Below are positions 8,147 through 15,546 of a stretch of DNA of 64,000 bases, piece after piece. The translations under genes and the position numbers were made by a program. Within the stretch, counting starts at the first letter, position 1, and each line of letters starts with the position of its first letter. The notes beneath the pieces were generated by a model. The model saw nothing but the letters and a program-made list of their open reading frames with translations, ran no database searches and had not been told where the DNA came from. This DNA comes from Gemmatimonadota bacterium (GTDB taxonomy: Bacteria; Gemmatimonadota; Gemmatimonadetes; Gemmatimonadales; GWC2-71-9). The stretch covers positions 620,001 through 684,000 of the forward strand of contig JADJOM010000003.1 of assembly GCA_016713785.1 (NCBI GenBank). Direction: 5' to 3'.

Positions 8147-8540
8147 TTAGGATCCGCCCGGAATAGAGGGTGCCGCTCCGCCCATGAGGTGGACACGCGG
8201 ACCCAGTAACCGGCAAAGCGTGTCCCTGAGACCTGCGATCGTCGCCTCGGGAATGGCTCGTCGAGGAGTGTAGTAGGCGTTCCGCGGCGCATAGTCGTAG
8301 AGGAAGTGCTCCGGCGTCTCTACAACGTGCGCCATATGAGACCACGTCAGGGTTACGGCGGCAATGTCCGTACGAATGTGAAGCCCGTCCTCCACGATGA
8401 CACGGTGGATCACACCCTTCACTGAGGGGTCACTCGTGGCGACGTGGCGTGCTATGAGCCGCGGGGCTTACCGCCGCAGAAACAAGAACCACAGAATGGG
8501 AATGACACCCCAAGGCAGAAGCGCGAAGAGTGCGCCAGTG
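8147..8540 (-). pseudogene. YcxB-like cassette gene interrupted by a nonsense codon
   Basis: Two pieces lie in the same reading frame. The upstream piece encodes a membrane helix (GALFALLPWGVIPILWFLFL) and ends in TAA at 8468-8470. Reading past that stop, the frame stays open through ARHVATSDPSVKGVIHRVIV to a second part that resembles the cytosolic domain of YcxB-like proteins (VTLTWSHMAHVVETPEHFLY, then AYYTPRRAIPE), ending at 8147. A GTG at 8422 could restart translation of the second part. The 5' end is cut by the attC-like site at 8533-8655, so the N-terminal helices are missing. I infer a decayed cassette gene. Confidence 0.55.
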
Positions 8541-8655
8541 TGTCCGTACCTGCGTGGCGCGGTGCGGAACGTGGACCTGTCGGCCAAAGTCGAGCAAAGC
8601 TGTCCGCCCAGCAAGCCCATGGCCGCGCCACGTCGCGTGCATGCGCGAGTTGGGC
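8533..8655 (-). repeat. attC site
   Basis: The right box GTTGGGC (8649-8655) fits GTTRRRY. The arms CCTGCGTGGCGCGG (left, about 8549-8562) and GGCCGCGCCACGTCGCG (right, about 8622-8638) are strongly complementary with an extra base on the right. The left RYYYAAC box is lost. Same family as the sites at 6989 and 13426. Confidence 0.65.
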
Positions 8656-8679
8656 CGCATTGAGGTGCGACCGACGCCT

Positions 8680-8826
8680 CTACGTGGATGCCGCAGTCGG
8701 CGATGTGGCCTGAGGCTTGTCGCCGAATACCAAAGACGTATGCGTGGACAAGGCCACGAGCGCAGCGCAGGCCCCGGCGACGAAGCCGAGGGACCGGTGT
8801 GAGGCAGGCCCGCACGGGCGGGTGGA
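8680..8826 (-). pseudogene. C-terminal fragment of a membrane protein
   Basis: A 48-codon frame with no start codon ends at TAG 8680-8682, 25 bp before an attC R'' box. It contains a convincing membrane segment, LGFVAGACAALVALSTHTSL, and a short polar tail. It is preceded in frame by TGA. I read it as the tail of a truncated cassette gene; no family recognised. Confidence 0.4.
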
Positions 8827-8915
8827 TCAGCGCCTGCTGCTGACTCGCGGGAGTCACTGGAAGCGAGAGGGACCATCCCGCTACGATGGGGGCTTGTGCT
8901 GGCCAGCAAACACAT

Positions 8916-10841
8916 CTAGCGAGCGGTGGTGTGATCGTCCCGCTCTCCCGTCAGGCGAGCCACTTCCTCCCAGCCGGCCAGCAGCTGCTCGGTGTGCGCG
9001 TCGAGCCGAGCGGCGGCAGCGAGGTCGGCGGTGACCCCTTCCAGTGTGGCGGTACTGGCCGTCAGGCGCAACAGGTCGAGCCGGATGATCTCCAGCGCCG
9101 CCACCAGCTCCTCCAGCTGCCTCTCCGAGGCGGCCTTGGAGGTCCCAAGGGCCGCAAGCAGCAGAGACCGCCTGGCAGCGGCGGGGTCGGCGTCGTGGCC
9201 GCGCCGTGCCGTCGCCAGCAGCCGATCGAGGTCTTCCAGGCGCTGCCGGACGCTCTGCGCCCGCGCCTCGAGGCGGCGGACGACGGGGAGGACGTCAGGC
9301 AGCTGGCGTCGCAGGTCCAGCGGCAAGGCCGCAAGCAGGTGCTCGACCGTCTGGCCCAGGCGCATCTCCGTCAGGCGTGGCAGGGGGGCGGCGCTGGGCT
9401 CGGGGGTGCTGGCAGTGAGACGTTGCCAGCGCCCGGCGACGAAGCGGCTGGCCCAGAACCGGCCGAAGAGCGATCGCCTGGTCCGGGGCGGGCGGCGGAA
9501 CGCCTCCAGCACCATGATCTGGCCGAGCGCCCCCGCCGCGAACCCCAACAGGGCGACGTAGTCTCCGATGGAGGCCCCGAAGCCGAGGATGCCGCCGCCC
9601 TCCAGCACGAAGAGGCCGAACCAGAGCCAGAGCCCACGCCGCGCACTCCGGGGTGACCGCTGGAATGGAGTGACCCGCGAAAGCGAACTCGCTTCGTCGG
9701 CCCGGCCCCGTGCCTGCGCATCTGCGGCCTCAGCCAGGTCCCCTGGTCCATACCCCGCGTCACGAAGCTGCTTGAGCTGAGAGTCCAGGAGGTAGAGAAG
9801 AAAGGCAGCTGTGATCGCCGCGGCGACGGTCGCGAACGACACCACCGCGCCGGTCCCGAGCGCCGTCGCGTCTTGAATCCCCCGGATGGCTATTATCAGG
9901 CCCGGGACGCAGGCGCCGACCAGCATCCACCTGGTTTGCCGCGCGATGGCACGCAGCATGGCCGGCGGCTCGGCGTGTGCCTGGAGGACGAGGCCCAGCT
10001 CCTCTGCCAGTTGAGCGCCGCTCACGGGGCGTTCACCGCGCTCCTTGGCGAGGCACCGCTCGAGAAGCTGGGCCAGCGCGTCCGGCGTGCCCGGCGCCGA
10101 GGCGGCGAGGCTGGGGACCGGAGCGGTGAGGTGCTGGGCCAACAGTCTGGCCGTGGTCGCTCCCTGGAACGGTGGTTTGCCGGAGAGGAGATAGTAGCCC
10201 AGTGCCCCGACGGAGTAGAGGTCGCTCCTCCCGTCCACCGTTTCACCCCCAGCCTGCTCCGGGCTCATGAATTCGGGGGTCCCAAGCAGCTGCCCCGGAG
10301 CGGTATCGCGTGTGTCCCACTCCACGGCTGCGATGCCGAAGTCCGTCACCATCGCCCGCCCGGTTCCTTGCTCGAGGATCACGTTCTCGGGCTTGATGTC
10401 CCGGTGGACCGTACCCTGCACATGGGCGTAGTCCAGCGCCCACGCCACCTCCCGCAGGACCCGGGCAGCCTCCATCGCCGGCAGCGGTCCTCGGGCCACT
10501 CGTCGCGCCAGGGTCTCGCCAGGCACATAGGCCATGGCGTAGTAGACCCACTCGGCGATTTCATCGACGGCGTGAACCGGGACGATGTTGGGGTGGGAGA
10601 GTCGTGCGGCGGTGCGGGCTTCGCGCAGGAAGCGCTCACGCAGCAGGACATGCGCGGCGAGCTCGGGTGGGAGCAACTTGATGGCGACCGGGCGCTGGAG
10701 GCGCACTTCGTAGGCCAAGTAGACGACGCCCATGCCGCCGCGACCCAGCTCGCGATCGAGGAAGTACCGTCCTGCGATGACCGCCTGGAACCTGGCGAAG
10801 AGTGGATCGGAGGCCAGCGGCACCGGCACCTCGCTATGCAT
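8916..10841 (-). CDS. Serine/threonine protein kinase with membrane C-terminal half
   Basis: A 641-aa PknB-type (Hanks) kinase. Residues about 26-290 form the catalytic domain: glycine loop LGRGGMGVVYLAYE, VAIK lysine at 55, catalytic loop VHRDIKPEN (Asp148), DFG at 167-169 and activation-segment GTPEFMSPEQA. The C-terminal half has hydrophobic segments at roughly 305-350 and 405-450 (ATVAAAITAAFLLYLL, GLWLWFGLFVLEGGGILGFG), then a Leu/Arg/Glu-rich stretch likely to form coiled coil (520-641). No sensory PASTA domain is present. It lies inside the cassette region but is much longer than a typical cassette and no clear attC lies between it and the next gene, so it may be a large cassette or an insertion. 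Start ATG 10841 precedes the kinase domain by about 25 residues. Confidence 0.9.
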   Translation of the reverse strand: MHSEVPVPLASDPLFARFQAVIAGRYFLDRELGRGGMGVVYLAYEVRLQRPVAIKLLPPELAAHVLLRERFLREARTAARLSHPNIVPVHAVDEIAEWVYYAMAYVPGETLARRVARGPLPAMEAARVLREVAWALDYAHVQGTVHRDIKPENVILEQGTGRAMVTDFGIAAVEWDTRDTAPGQLLGTPEFMSPEQAGGETVDGRSDLYSVGALGYYLLSGKPPFQGATTARLLAQHLTAPVPSLAASAPGTPDALAQLLERCLAKERGERPVSGAQLAEELGLVLQAHAEPPAMLRAIARQTRWMLVGACVPGLIIAIRGIQDATALGTGAVVSFATVAAAITAAFLLYLLDSQLKQLRDAGYGPGDLAEAADAQARGRADEASSLSRVTPFQRSPRSARRGLWLWFGLFVLEGGGILGFGASIGDYVALLGFAAGALGQIMVLEAFRRPPRTRRSLFGRFWASRFVAGRWQRLTASTPEPSAAPLPRLTEMRLGQTVEHLLAALPLDLRRQLPDVLPVVRRLEARAQSVRQRLEDLDRLLATARRGHDADPAAARRSLLLAALGTSKAASERQLEELVAALEIIRLDLLRLTASTATLEGVTADLAAAARLDAHTEQLLAGWEEVARLTGERDDHTTAR

Positions 10842-10935
10842 CGGGAGCCATTTCGCCTCGCGCGGTGCTCCGCCAGAGTGGCCGGAGTGATTCGGGTGCC
10901 ATGGTGCCGCGACTTCCCCTCGCCGCGGCCCGCAA

Positions 10936-11316
10936 CTACGGCCCGGGGTTGAGTCGGTAGGGCGGCCGATGCGCGACCAGCCAGGCGGTGCCGCCGGCGC
11001 CGAGCAGCGCGGCCGCTACGCCGATCCACTGCTGGCCGGCTGGGAACGCAAGGACCCCGGCAAGGGTGAGCCCGGAGAGGAGAAGGGCGAATCCGAGAAG
11101 CGCGATGAACGGCACCCGGCGATGTGGGGGAGCGACCTTGGAGGCGACGTAAACGAACATCGCCCCAGCCGTCGCGTCGGGGAGGCCTGGGGCCAGGAGC
11201 CGGCCGGCGGCGGGCAGGACGAATGCGAAGACGAGACCGGTGAGGAGCCAGGTGGCGTAGCACACCGCGGATGCCGCGAGGAGAGCTCCAAGCCAGCGGA
11301 CGAGGGGGTGGGTCAT
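10936..11316 (-). CDS. Small membrane protein, unknown function
   Basis: A 126-aa protein with four hydrophobic segments (WLGALLAASAVCYATWLLTG, LPDATAGAMFVYVASKV, FIALLGFALLLSGLTLAGVL, WIGVAAALLGAGGTAWLV), resembling small DUF-type integral membrane proteins. The frame runs up to 11847, but upstream of ATG 11316 it crosses a decayed toxin-antitoxin locus in the wrong frame, so I take 11316. It ends 94 bp before the kinase gene start on the same strand, so the two may be co-transcribed. Confidence 0.65.
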   Translation of the reverse strand: MTHPLVRWLGALLAASAVCYATWLLTGLVFAFVLPAAGRLLAPGLPDATAGAMFVYVASKVAPPHRRVPFIALLGFALLLSGLTLAGVLAFPAGQQWIGVAAALLGAGGTAWLVAHRPPYRLNPGP

Positions 11317-11423
11317 GGCGGGGCTCCCTGGGTGCCAGCCTTTCGCAAAGTTCACCCCCCGAACCACCCGGCGCAAGCTGGCGGGCCGCGCCCTGCCAAC
11401 TTCATCCGGCTGTGTGACCGCAG

Positions 11424-11633
11424 CAGCCTTTGAAGGCCGCCACTGAAGATTGAGCTTGCGCCCGCTGGCCGCGCAATCGCGTTGATCAGGGTGTGGTAAG
11501 CAATCCCGGGCTATTCGGCTAGACCCTTGAAGTATGCGATCGTCGGCCGAGCAAGACGAATCGTCACAGCCTTCTTGAGCGTGGCGGCGTAGGGGTTGGC
11601 CCGCGCCCTTGAGACATCGTACTCCCTCGTCAT
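11424..11633 (-). pseudogene. Decayed BrnA-like antitoxin
   Basis: From ATG 11633 the frame reads MTREYDVSRARANPYA, then KKAVTIRLARPTIAYFKGLA, the ribbon-helix-helix start of BrnA/CopG-type antitoxins. It then meets a TAG where the family has a second Glu. Past that stop it continues PGIAYHTLIN and shifts frame: the expected C-terminus RDCAASGRKLNLQWRPS is found in another frame. The gene therefore has one nonsense codon and one frameshift. Its ATG overlaps the toxin stop (ATGA), the usual BrnT-BrnA coupling. It should be inactive. Confidence 0.65.
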
Positions 11634-11920
11634 TGAATCCACCAAGCCGTGTATGCCCTGCGCTCCACGCGCGTCGCTTTGCGGGCAGAGACCAGGCGAA
11701 TGGTATCCCCCGGGGTCTGGTAGCAGTGCACGACCACGAGGAGGTGCAGGGCGGCGCTGAGACCAGGGAGACGGAGGAGGTTCTCGCTGCCGGAGTGCTC
11801 TGGATCGTCCAGCAGCCCGCGGGCAGGCAGCTCACCCGGGCTGGCAACCCATCAGAAGGCCCGCTCCAACTGGCGACGGGCCTGAGCCAGTGTCAGCCAC
11901 CGAACGTTCGCGGTCAGCTG
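11630..11920 (-). pseudogene. Decayed BrnT-like toxin
   Basis: The frame ending in TGA 11630-11632 encodes DDPEHSGSENLLRLPGLSAA, then LHLLVVVHCYQTPGDTIRLV and SARKATRVERRAY. These match the BrnT ribonuclease-toxin pattern (D-P-x-H-S...R, hllvVvht, d-x-iRiiSAR-at-x-ER-Y). Upstream, in frame, lies a TGA at 11852-11854, preceded by VRWLTLAQARRQLERAF, a weak match to the FeWDpaKArxNlxKH start. The nonsense codon and lost start indicate a dead toxin. Together with the neighbouring antitoxin remnant it is a former toxin-antitoxin cassette, a type common in integron arrays. Confidence 0.6.
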
Positions 11921-11930
11921 CAAGCGAATG

Positions 11931-11992
11931 CAATAACGCGAGCGTAGCGCGCACTCCTTAGAGCGGTTGTCAACTGCCACGCGTCGTTAGGC
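11931..11992 (-). repeat. Short attC-like site
   Basis: CAATAAC at 11931-11937 and a perfect GTTAGGC at 11986-11992 enclose complementary stretches TAACGCGAGCGT and ACGCGTCGTTA. Only about 62 bp, shorter than its neighbours. It separates the BrnT/BrnA remnant from the 12090-12911 cassette. Between 11993 and 12089 there is only a short frame (AWYLYERFRPNDAWQL) that may be another gene remnant. Confidence 0.5.
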
Positions 11993-12089
11993 CGGAACCG
12001 CTCGTAGAGATACCACGCATCGGTATCCGACCGCAACCGCCGGTAGGCGAGCAGAATGTGGAATGCAGGTGCGTCGGACCGCTGAATCG

Positions 12090-12911
12090 TCAGTCGCGTA
12101 TTGCGTCCTTGGCCACAGGATGCTGCGGCCGTGTGCCTGGAGCAACTCTCCATGCCACCCAAAGCAAGGCCGCGAAACTCAACAAGCTCACGCCAAATGC
12201 AGGCGCTCTACCGACAGAAGCGACGAGCTGGGTGAGGGACTTGGTGCGGCCCGTGCTGTCCAGGTATAGCTGCAGAAACCCGTTCAGGGTGAAGAACGCG
12301 GCGGCGATGATCCACGGCCACCCTGTTCGCCAGTTCTTGAGAAAGAACAGCAGGCCAATGAGGAGGATGATGATCGAAATGGTCTGGCCGGCTTCGGCAA
12401 ACCGTGAGAACGTCTCGGGCCCCGCGATCTTGAACCGTGGGACGTAACTGATGAACGTGAAGAAGAGCGCGATCCCCATGAACACAAGGGCGGTGCTCAT
12501 AAGGAACGCCGCGTGCACGTCCCGGTGCCGCCTCAGGACGAACGCCAGAAACACGAGCAACGCGATCTCCAATGTAGTCACGACATTCTGGACCAATAGG
12601 TCATCCGCCAGGCCCGCGTCGGCTTCCTTCGTCGCCGAATGCACGGAGAGGAGCATCAGGCTCGCAACGAGCAACGGTCCCGCGACGACAATTGATGTGC
12701 CGGTGGCACGATGGCGCCGGAAACTGTTCTGCCTGATCAAGACGAGTTGGCGTAACAACAGCAGCAACCACGCAAGGGTGGTGCTGATGTGCAGGACATG
12801 GTAGGGGGTGAGCTCAGTGTGGTCGCCGAGCGAGAGGCTCGAGAAGCCGATCAAACTCAAGGCGATGACCATGAGCAGAAAGACGAACTCTAGCGTGTGC
12901 TTCTGCCTCAT
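12090..12911 (-). CDS. Multi-pass membrane protein, unknown function
   Basis: A 273-aa protein with seven or eight hydrophobic segments, including LEFVFLLMVIALSLIGFSSL, HVLHISTTLAWLLLLLRQLV, LVFMGIALFFTFISYV and TISIIILLIGLLFFL. I do not recognise a family. ATG 12911 has a GAGAGGA Shine-Dalgarno-like sequence just before it and gives an N-terminus leading straight into the first helix; the frame's longer version (to 13007) has no such support. Base composition looks less GC-rich than in the housekeeping genes, in keeping with acquired cassette DNA. Confidence 0.7.
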   Translation of the reverse strand: MRQKHTLEFVFLLMVIALSLIGFSSLSLGDHTELTPYHVLHISTTLAWLLLLLRQLVLIRQNSFRRHRATGTSIVVAGPLLVASLMLLSVHSATKEADAGLADDLLVQNVVTTLEIALLVFLAFVLRRHRDVHAAFLMSTALVFMGIALFFTFISYVPRFKIAGPETFSRFAEAGQTISIIILLIGLLFFLKNWRTGWPWIIAAAFFTLNGFLQLYLDSTGRTKSLTQLVASVGRAPAFGVSLLSFAALLWVAWRVAPGTRPQHPVAKDAIRD

Positions 12912-13048
12912 CACGTCCTCTCGGTTATCGACGCGTACAGCGTGAACGGCGAAACGGTCGCTCGCAACCGGAAGGTGGGGAAGGATGCGGACCGAGCCGA
13001 CTGCCAATTGTGCAGGAGCCAGCGCCGCGTGGCCAGATGACTATGGCG

Positions 13049-13146
13049 GCATAACGTCTGCGTACAAGCTGCGAAGCGCGGCCCACCTGCGCTAGTAGTC
13101 CCGATGAAGCTGGCCGCGCTTCGACAGCTTCATGCGCCGGTTAGAC
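13049..13146 (-). repeat. attC site, best example in the array
   Basis: Boxes GCATAAC (13049-13055) and GTTAGAC (13140-13146). The arm AAGCTGCGAAGCGCGGCC (13066-13083) pairs with GGCCGCGCTTCGACAGCTT (13112-13130) over 18 bp, the only discrepancy being one extra base in the right arm. That single extrahelical base is a hallmark of attC and sets the cassette orientation to minus. Confidence 0.9.
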
Positions 13147-13151
13147 GACGG

Positions 13152-13391
13152 CTACAGAGAACTCGAAGCTTTGCCGGCTCGGCGGGAGCGCCAGAGAGCC
13201 AGTCCGGCTGCAAGAGTGCCAAGAACCATGACCCAGAAGAAGCGAACGGACCACCCTCGATGTGGCTCCCGGTAGTCCGTGGGCGGACCGCCAGCGGCCC
13301 ACCCATGGAATAGCCAGAAGTAGCACGACCACAGCGCCGCGGCGAGCAACGCGACCGCGAGAAGCGCCCAGGTAACGCGTGAGCGTCGCAT
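13152..13391 (-). CDS. Cassette-encoded two-helix membrane protein
   Basis: A 79-aa protein with hydrophobic segments WALLAVALLAAALWSCYFWL and FFWVMVLGTLAAGLALW, separated by a loop rich in Gly, Pro and charged residues, and a basic C-terminus. It ends in TAG 13152-13154, five bases before the R'' box of the attC at 13049-13146, a typical cassette layout. No family recognised. Confidence 0.65.
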   Translation of the reverse strand: MRRSRVTWALLAVALLAAALWSCYFWLFHGWAAGGPPTDYREPHRGWSVRFFWVMVLGTLAAGLALWRSRRAGKASSSL

Positions 13392-13425
13392 GATTGCTAG
13401 GCGCTGTCCACGGAGGGGGCCGTCC

Positions 13426-13551
13426 GTCTACCGGCCGCGCATGACCTGCGGGGCGCGGCGAAGAACACGGATCTGGCCGCCAACGTAAGCCAATCCCATG
13501 TCTGGAGCAAGGGTGTGGCCGCGCCACGTCGGGGGCATGCGCTCGTTAGCC
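13426..13551 (-). repeat. attC site
   Basis: Left box GTCTACC (13426-13432) and right box GTTAGCC (13545-13551). Arms CCGCGCATGACCTGCGGGGC (left) and GGCCGCGCCACGTCGGGGGC (right) are largely complementary. Same sub-family as the sites at 6989 and 8533. The lipoprotein gene 13428-14063 reads through it. Confidence 0.75.
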
Positions 13552-14063
13552 AACAGGCGCTCTATGGTGCGCGATGGATACTGCCGAACGGATGGGCCAG
13601 TGCTATCGACCGTGAGGGCGAAATGAAGTCGAATGTTGTTGCAGCAGTCGTCCGGAAGTGAGTCTGTAAGGACACTGCCTGCGAGCGAGTCGGCGGTACG
13701 ACGAAGTGTGATGTGGGCAAGAACGCTCTGTGCGAGGCCGGTCAGTGTGACCGCGGAATCTGTCGCAGTCCAGCTGCCTCCTAGCTGAAGGGCAAAGGCA
13801 GTCGTATCGTGCCAGAATGGGGCCCACGGAGCTGGCAGATACAAGTCGCCCGTGAACGCGTGGTCGGGCGTGAGAGAGAGCGTCAAATGTCCGCCTAAAG
13901 CGAGCATGTCAAAGATCTGGTCGCCACCCAGGCTGATCTGCAGGCGCGAGGCGCTGAAAGTCCCGACCGGGTCGGGCAGTGGCACTGGGTCGCGGCCGCT
14001 TGAGGGGTCATTGCACGCACCAAGCATCAGTGGGACCAGGGCGCAAAGGTCGCGAGTGTGCAT
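13428..14063 (-). CDS. Cassette-encoded lipoprotein, C-terminus encoded by attC
   Basis: A 211-aa protein starting MHTRDLCALVPLMLGAC, a lipoprotein signal with lipobox LGAC, followed by a Ser/Thr/Leu-rich domain of alternating hydrophobic residues suggesting beta structure (LQISLGGDQIFDMLALGGHL). No family recognised. The start at 14063 is supported by GGGAGG a few bases upstream. The attC R'' box has TAA in the wrong frame for this gene, so the last roughly 40 residues are translated from the attC and the stop is the TAG in its opposite box. Either a small frameshift removed the normal stop or this is the natural end. Confidence 0.65.
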   Translation of the reverse strand: MHTRDLCALVPLMLGACNDPSSGRDPVPLPDPVGTFSASRLQISLGGDQIFDMLALGGHLTLSLTPDHAFTGDLYLPAPWAPFWHDTTAFALQLGGSWTATDSAVTLTGLAQSVLAHITLRRTADSLAGSVLTDSLPDDCCNNIRLHFALTVDSTGPSVRQYPSRTIERLLANERMPPTWRGHTLAPDMGLAYVGGQIRVLRRAPQVMRGR

Positions 14064-14101
14064 GGTGCCTCCCTGAATGGCATGGCCGAATGGCCGATGT
14101 T

Positions 14102-14233
14102 GGCTAACAGCCTGCGCTTGACTTGCGGGCACTGGGATGGCTCCGCGAAGGGGACGGGCGACCTCGCCAGGATCCGAGCGCTGCAGGGGATGTGGCGATG
14201 CTAGCACCCGGCAAGTCCCAGCGCCAGTAAGCC
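14102..14233 (-). repeat. attC site
   Basis: Boxes GGCTAAC (14102-14108) and GTAAGCC (14227-14233). Arms GCGCTTGACTTGCGGG (14115-14130) and CCCGGCAAGTCCCAGCGC (about 14207-14224) are complementary with extra bases on the right. It separates two lipoprotein cassettes. Confidence 0.7.
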
Positions 14234-14275
14234 GGCGCCGTCGCGCGAGGGCTTACGCGCGGGGGCCCTCGGGCG

Positions 14276-14674
14276 TCATGGGAGAGGCTGTAGCAACGCG
14301 TCGAGCGCGACCGGCCGGACATTGCCGCAGACGCCGACTTGGGTGACAGCGATACCTGCCCGGGTCCAGGTAGCGTATCCAGAGCGACTGAGGGTCACGT
14401 CATAGGTCCCGAGAGAATCGCCCCCGATCAGGAGGGCCGGGGACGAGAAGACGTGGTGGAGGGAGTCGGTGTAGAGGCCAGCAACAACCTGTCCGAACGC
14501 GCTGTCCGCAATCGCCACTCCGGTAACGGAGTCCGTCACCGTGAGTTGGATAGCGATCGAGCGGACGGCCGTGCAGGCGACATTGGGCCCTTGGCTGTCG
14601 CAAGCGCTCAGAAGCGCAGTGGAGCAGGCAAGGACTGCCAGGGGACCGGACCGGAAACGAGGCATCGGTCGCAT
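14276..14674 (-). CDS. Cassette-encoded lipoprotein with a carboxypeptidase-regulatory-like fold
   Basis: A 132-aa protein with a lipoprotein signal (PLAVLACSTALLSAC, cysteine about residue 25). The single domain, reading VTDSVTGVAIADSAFGQVVA and later LGTYDVTLSRSGYATW, resembles the beta-sandwich CarboxypepD_reg-like fold. Its role is unknown; such domains usually bind or present other modules at the outer membrane. A second ATG at 14665 is equally possible. The neighbouring cassette also encodes a lipoprotein. Confidence 0.7.
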   Translation of the reverse strand: MRPMPRFRSGPLAVLACSTALLSACDSQGPNVACTAVRSIAIQLTVTDSVTGVAIADSAFGQVVAGLYTDSLHHVFSSPALLIGGDSLGTYDVTLSRSGYATWTRAGIAVTQVGVCGNVRPVALDALLQPLP

Positions 14675-14732
14675 TTGGAGGCTCGCTAGAGTGGTTGAGC
14701 CAATCTAGCAGGAAAACCGTTGAACGGTGCCC

Positions 14733-14831
14733 GGCCAACGTCCCCGCATAACCTGCAGCGGGAGGTTCGTGGACTCAAGGGCAGCGCCAACTGTGGCGCC
14801 GACCGCTGACAGGTTTATGCGGTGGTTAGGC
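14733..14831 (-). repeat. attC site
   Basis: Boxes GGCCAAC (14733-14739) and a perfect GTTAGGC (14825-14831). Arms CGCATAACCTGCAGCGG and CCGCTGACAGGTTTATGCGG pair with one extra base, and an inner stem GGCGCC/GGCGCC follows. About 99 bp. Together with 13049-13146 it is the clearest site. Confidence 0.88.
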
Positions 14832-14863
14832 GACACACAGGCACCTGGGGCGGCCTGGCCGCG

Positions 14864-15316
14864 CTAGGCGCGGGGGCGGATCTTCTTGTCAAGAGCGTAG
14901 ACCAGCATGAGTCCGACGGCGAAGGCGACGATATCGAGCGGGTCAAAGCGCCCGCGAAAAAGACCTGCTGGCCAGTACTTCTGAGATACCTCGGTCGCCA
15001 AGCTGCCGAGAAACAGGAGGACGGCGGCCCGTTCCGGGGTGGCGCCTACGCGTCTCGCCAACCAGGTCTGACAGTTGGGCGGGAGGGGCGAACGGATCAC
15101 TAGGTAGAGATATGCCGGCACCACGAGATCGGCGAGATAATTGGTCGCGAAACCGGCGTGAATGCCGCCCATGTTGAGGCCGGCCGTGAGCAGGAAAATG
15201 GCGAAGGCCGCCCAGGTTAGACCTTGCCAAAGGCGCACGCCCTGCGCGGCTTCGGGAGAACCCGTGGCGGCGGGGGCCGGGGGTGGGGTGGGCGGGGCCG
15301 GGCGGCGGCCTTCCAC
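14864..15316 (-). CDS. Membrane protein, VanZ-like topology, unknown function
   Basis: A 150-aa protein. A Pro/Ala-rich N-terminus precedes four hydrophobic segments (WAAFAIFLLTAGLNMGG, DLVVPAYLYLVIRSPL, AAVLLFLGSLATEVSQKYW, DPLDIVAFAVGLMLVYALD). The combination of EVSQKYWPAGLFRGRFDPLD with the last helix recalls VanZ-like and DUF2809-like small membrane proteins (E...Q...R.fd..D). I consider the family link tentative. The gene starts 8 bp after the stop of the 64-aa membrane ORF, so the two may form a two-gene cassette. Confidence 0.65.
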   Translation of the reverse strand: MEGRRPAPPTPPPAPAATGSPEAAQGVRLWQGLTWAAFAIFLLTAGLNMGGIHAGFATNYLADLVVPAYLYLVIRSPLPPNCQTWLARRVGATPERAAVLLFLGSLATEVSQKYWPAGLFRGRFDPLDIVAFAVGLMLVYALDKKIRPRA

Positions 15317-15324
15317 GGCGCGGC

Positions 15325-15519
15325 TCAGCGCGGCCCGCGGGAGCGACGGAGCCAGAGAGTGAGCACGATTCCACCTACCGCGACGAGGCCAGCCACGAGG
15401 GCGAGATCAGTGCGCTCCTGCTGAACACCGGCACCGACGGCGGCCATAGCGAGGAGGACGGTAAGGCCAAGCACGGCGTGCCACAAGCGAAGCGGGCGAG
15501 CTGTGGGGCTGGATGCCAT
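15325..15519 (-). CDS. Small two-helix membrane protein
   Basis: A 64-aa protein with two hydrophobic segments (LWHAVLGLTVLLAMAAVGAG and LALVAGLVAVGGIVLTLWL) and a basic C-terminus. The start ATG at 15519 lies 28 bp from the core site GCCTAAC at 15547. That makes it the cassette nearest the presumed attI end, unless the inverted repeat beyond is itself an attC. Confidence 0.6.
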   Translation of the reverse strand: MASSPTARPLRLWHAVLGLTVLLAMAAVGAGVQQERTDLALVAGLVAVGGIVLTLWLRRSRGPR

Positions 15520-15546
15520 GAAGACCTCGTGCGAGATGGGTGTGCC

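Noticed and set aside
8717..9034. Plus-strand ORF of 105 codons before the kinase
   Set aside because: Overlaps the 3' end of the kinase and a membrane-protein fragment on the other strand; composition looks like shadow.
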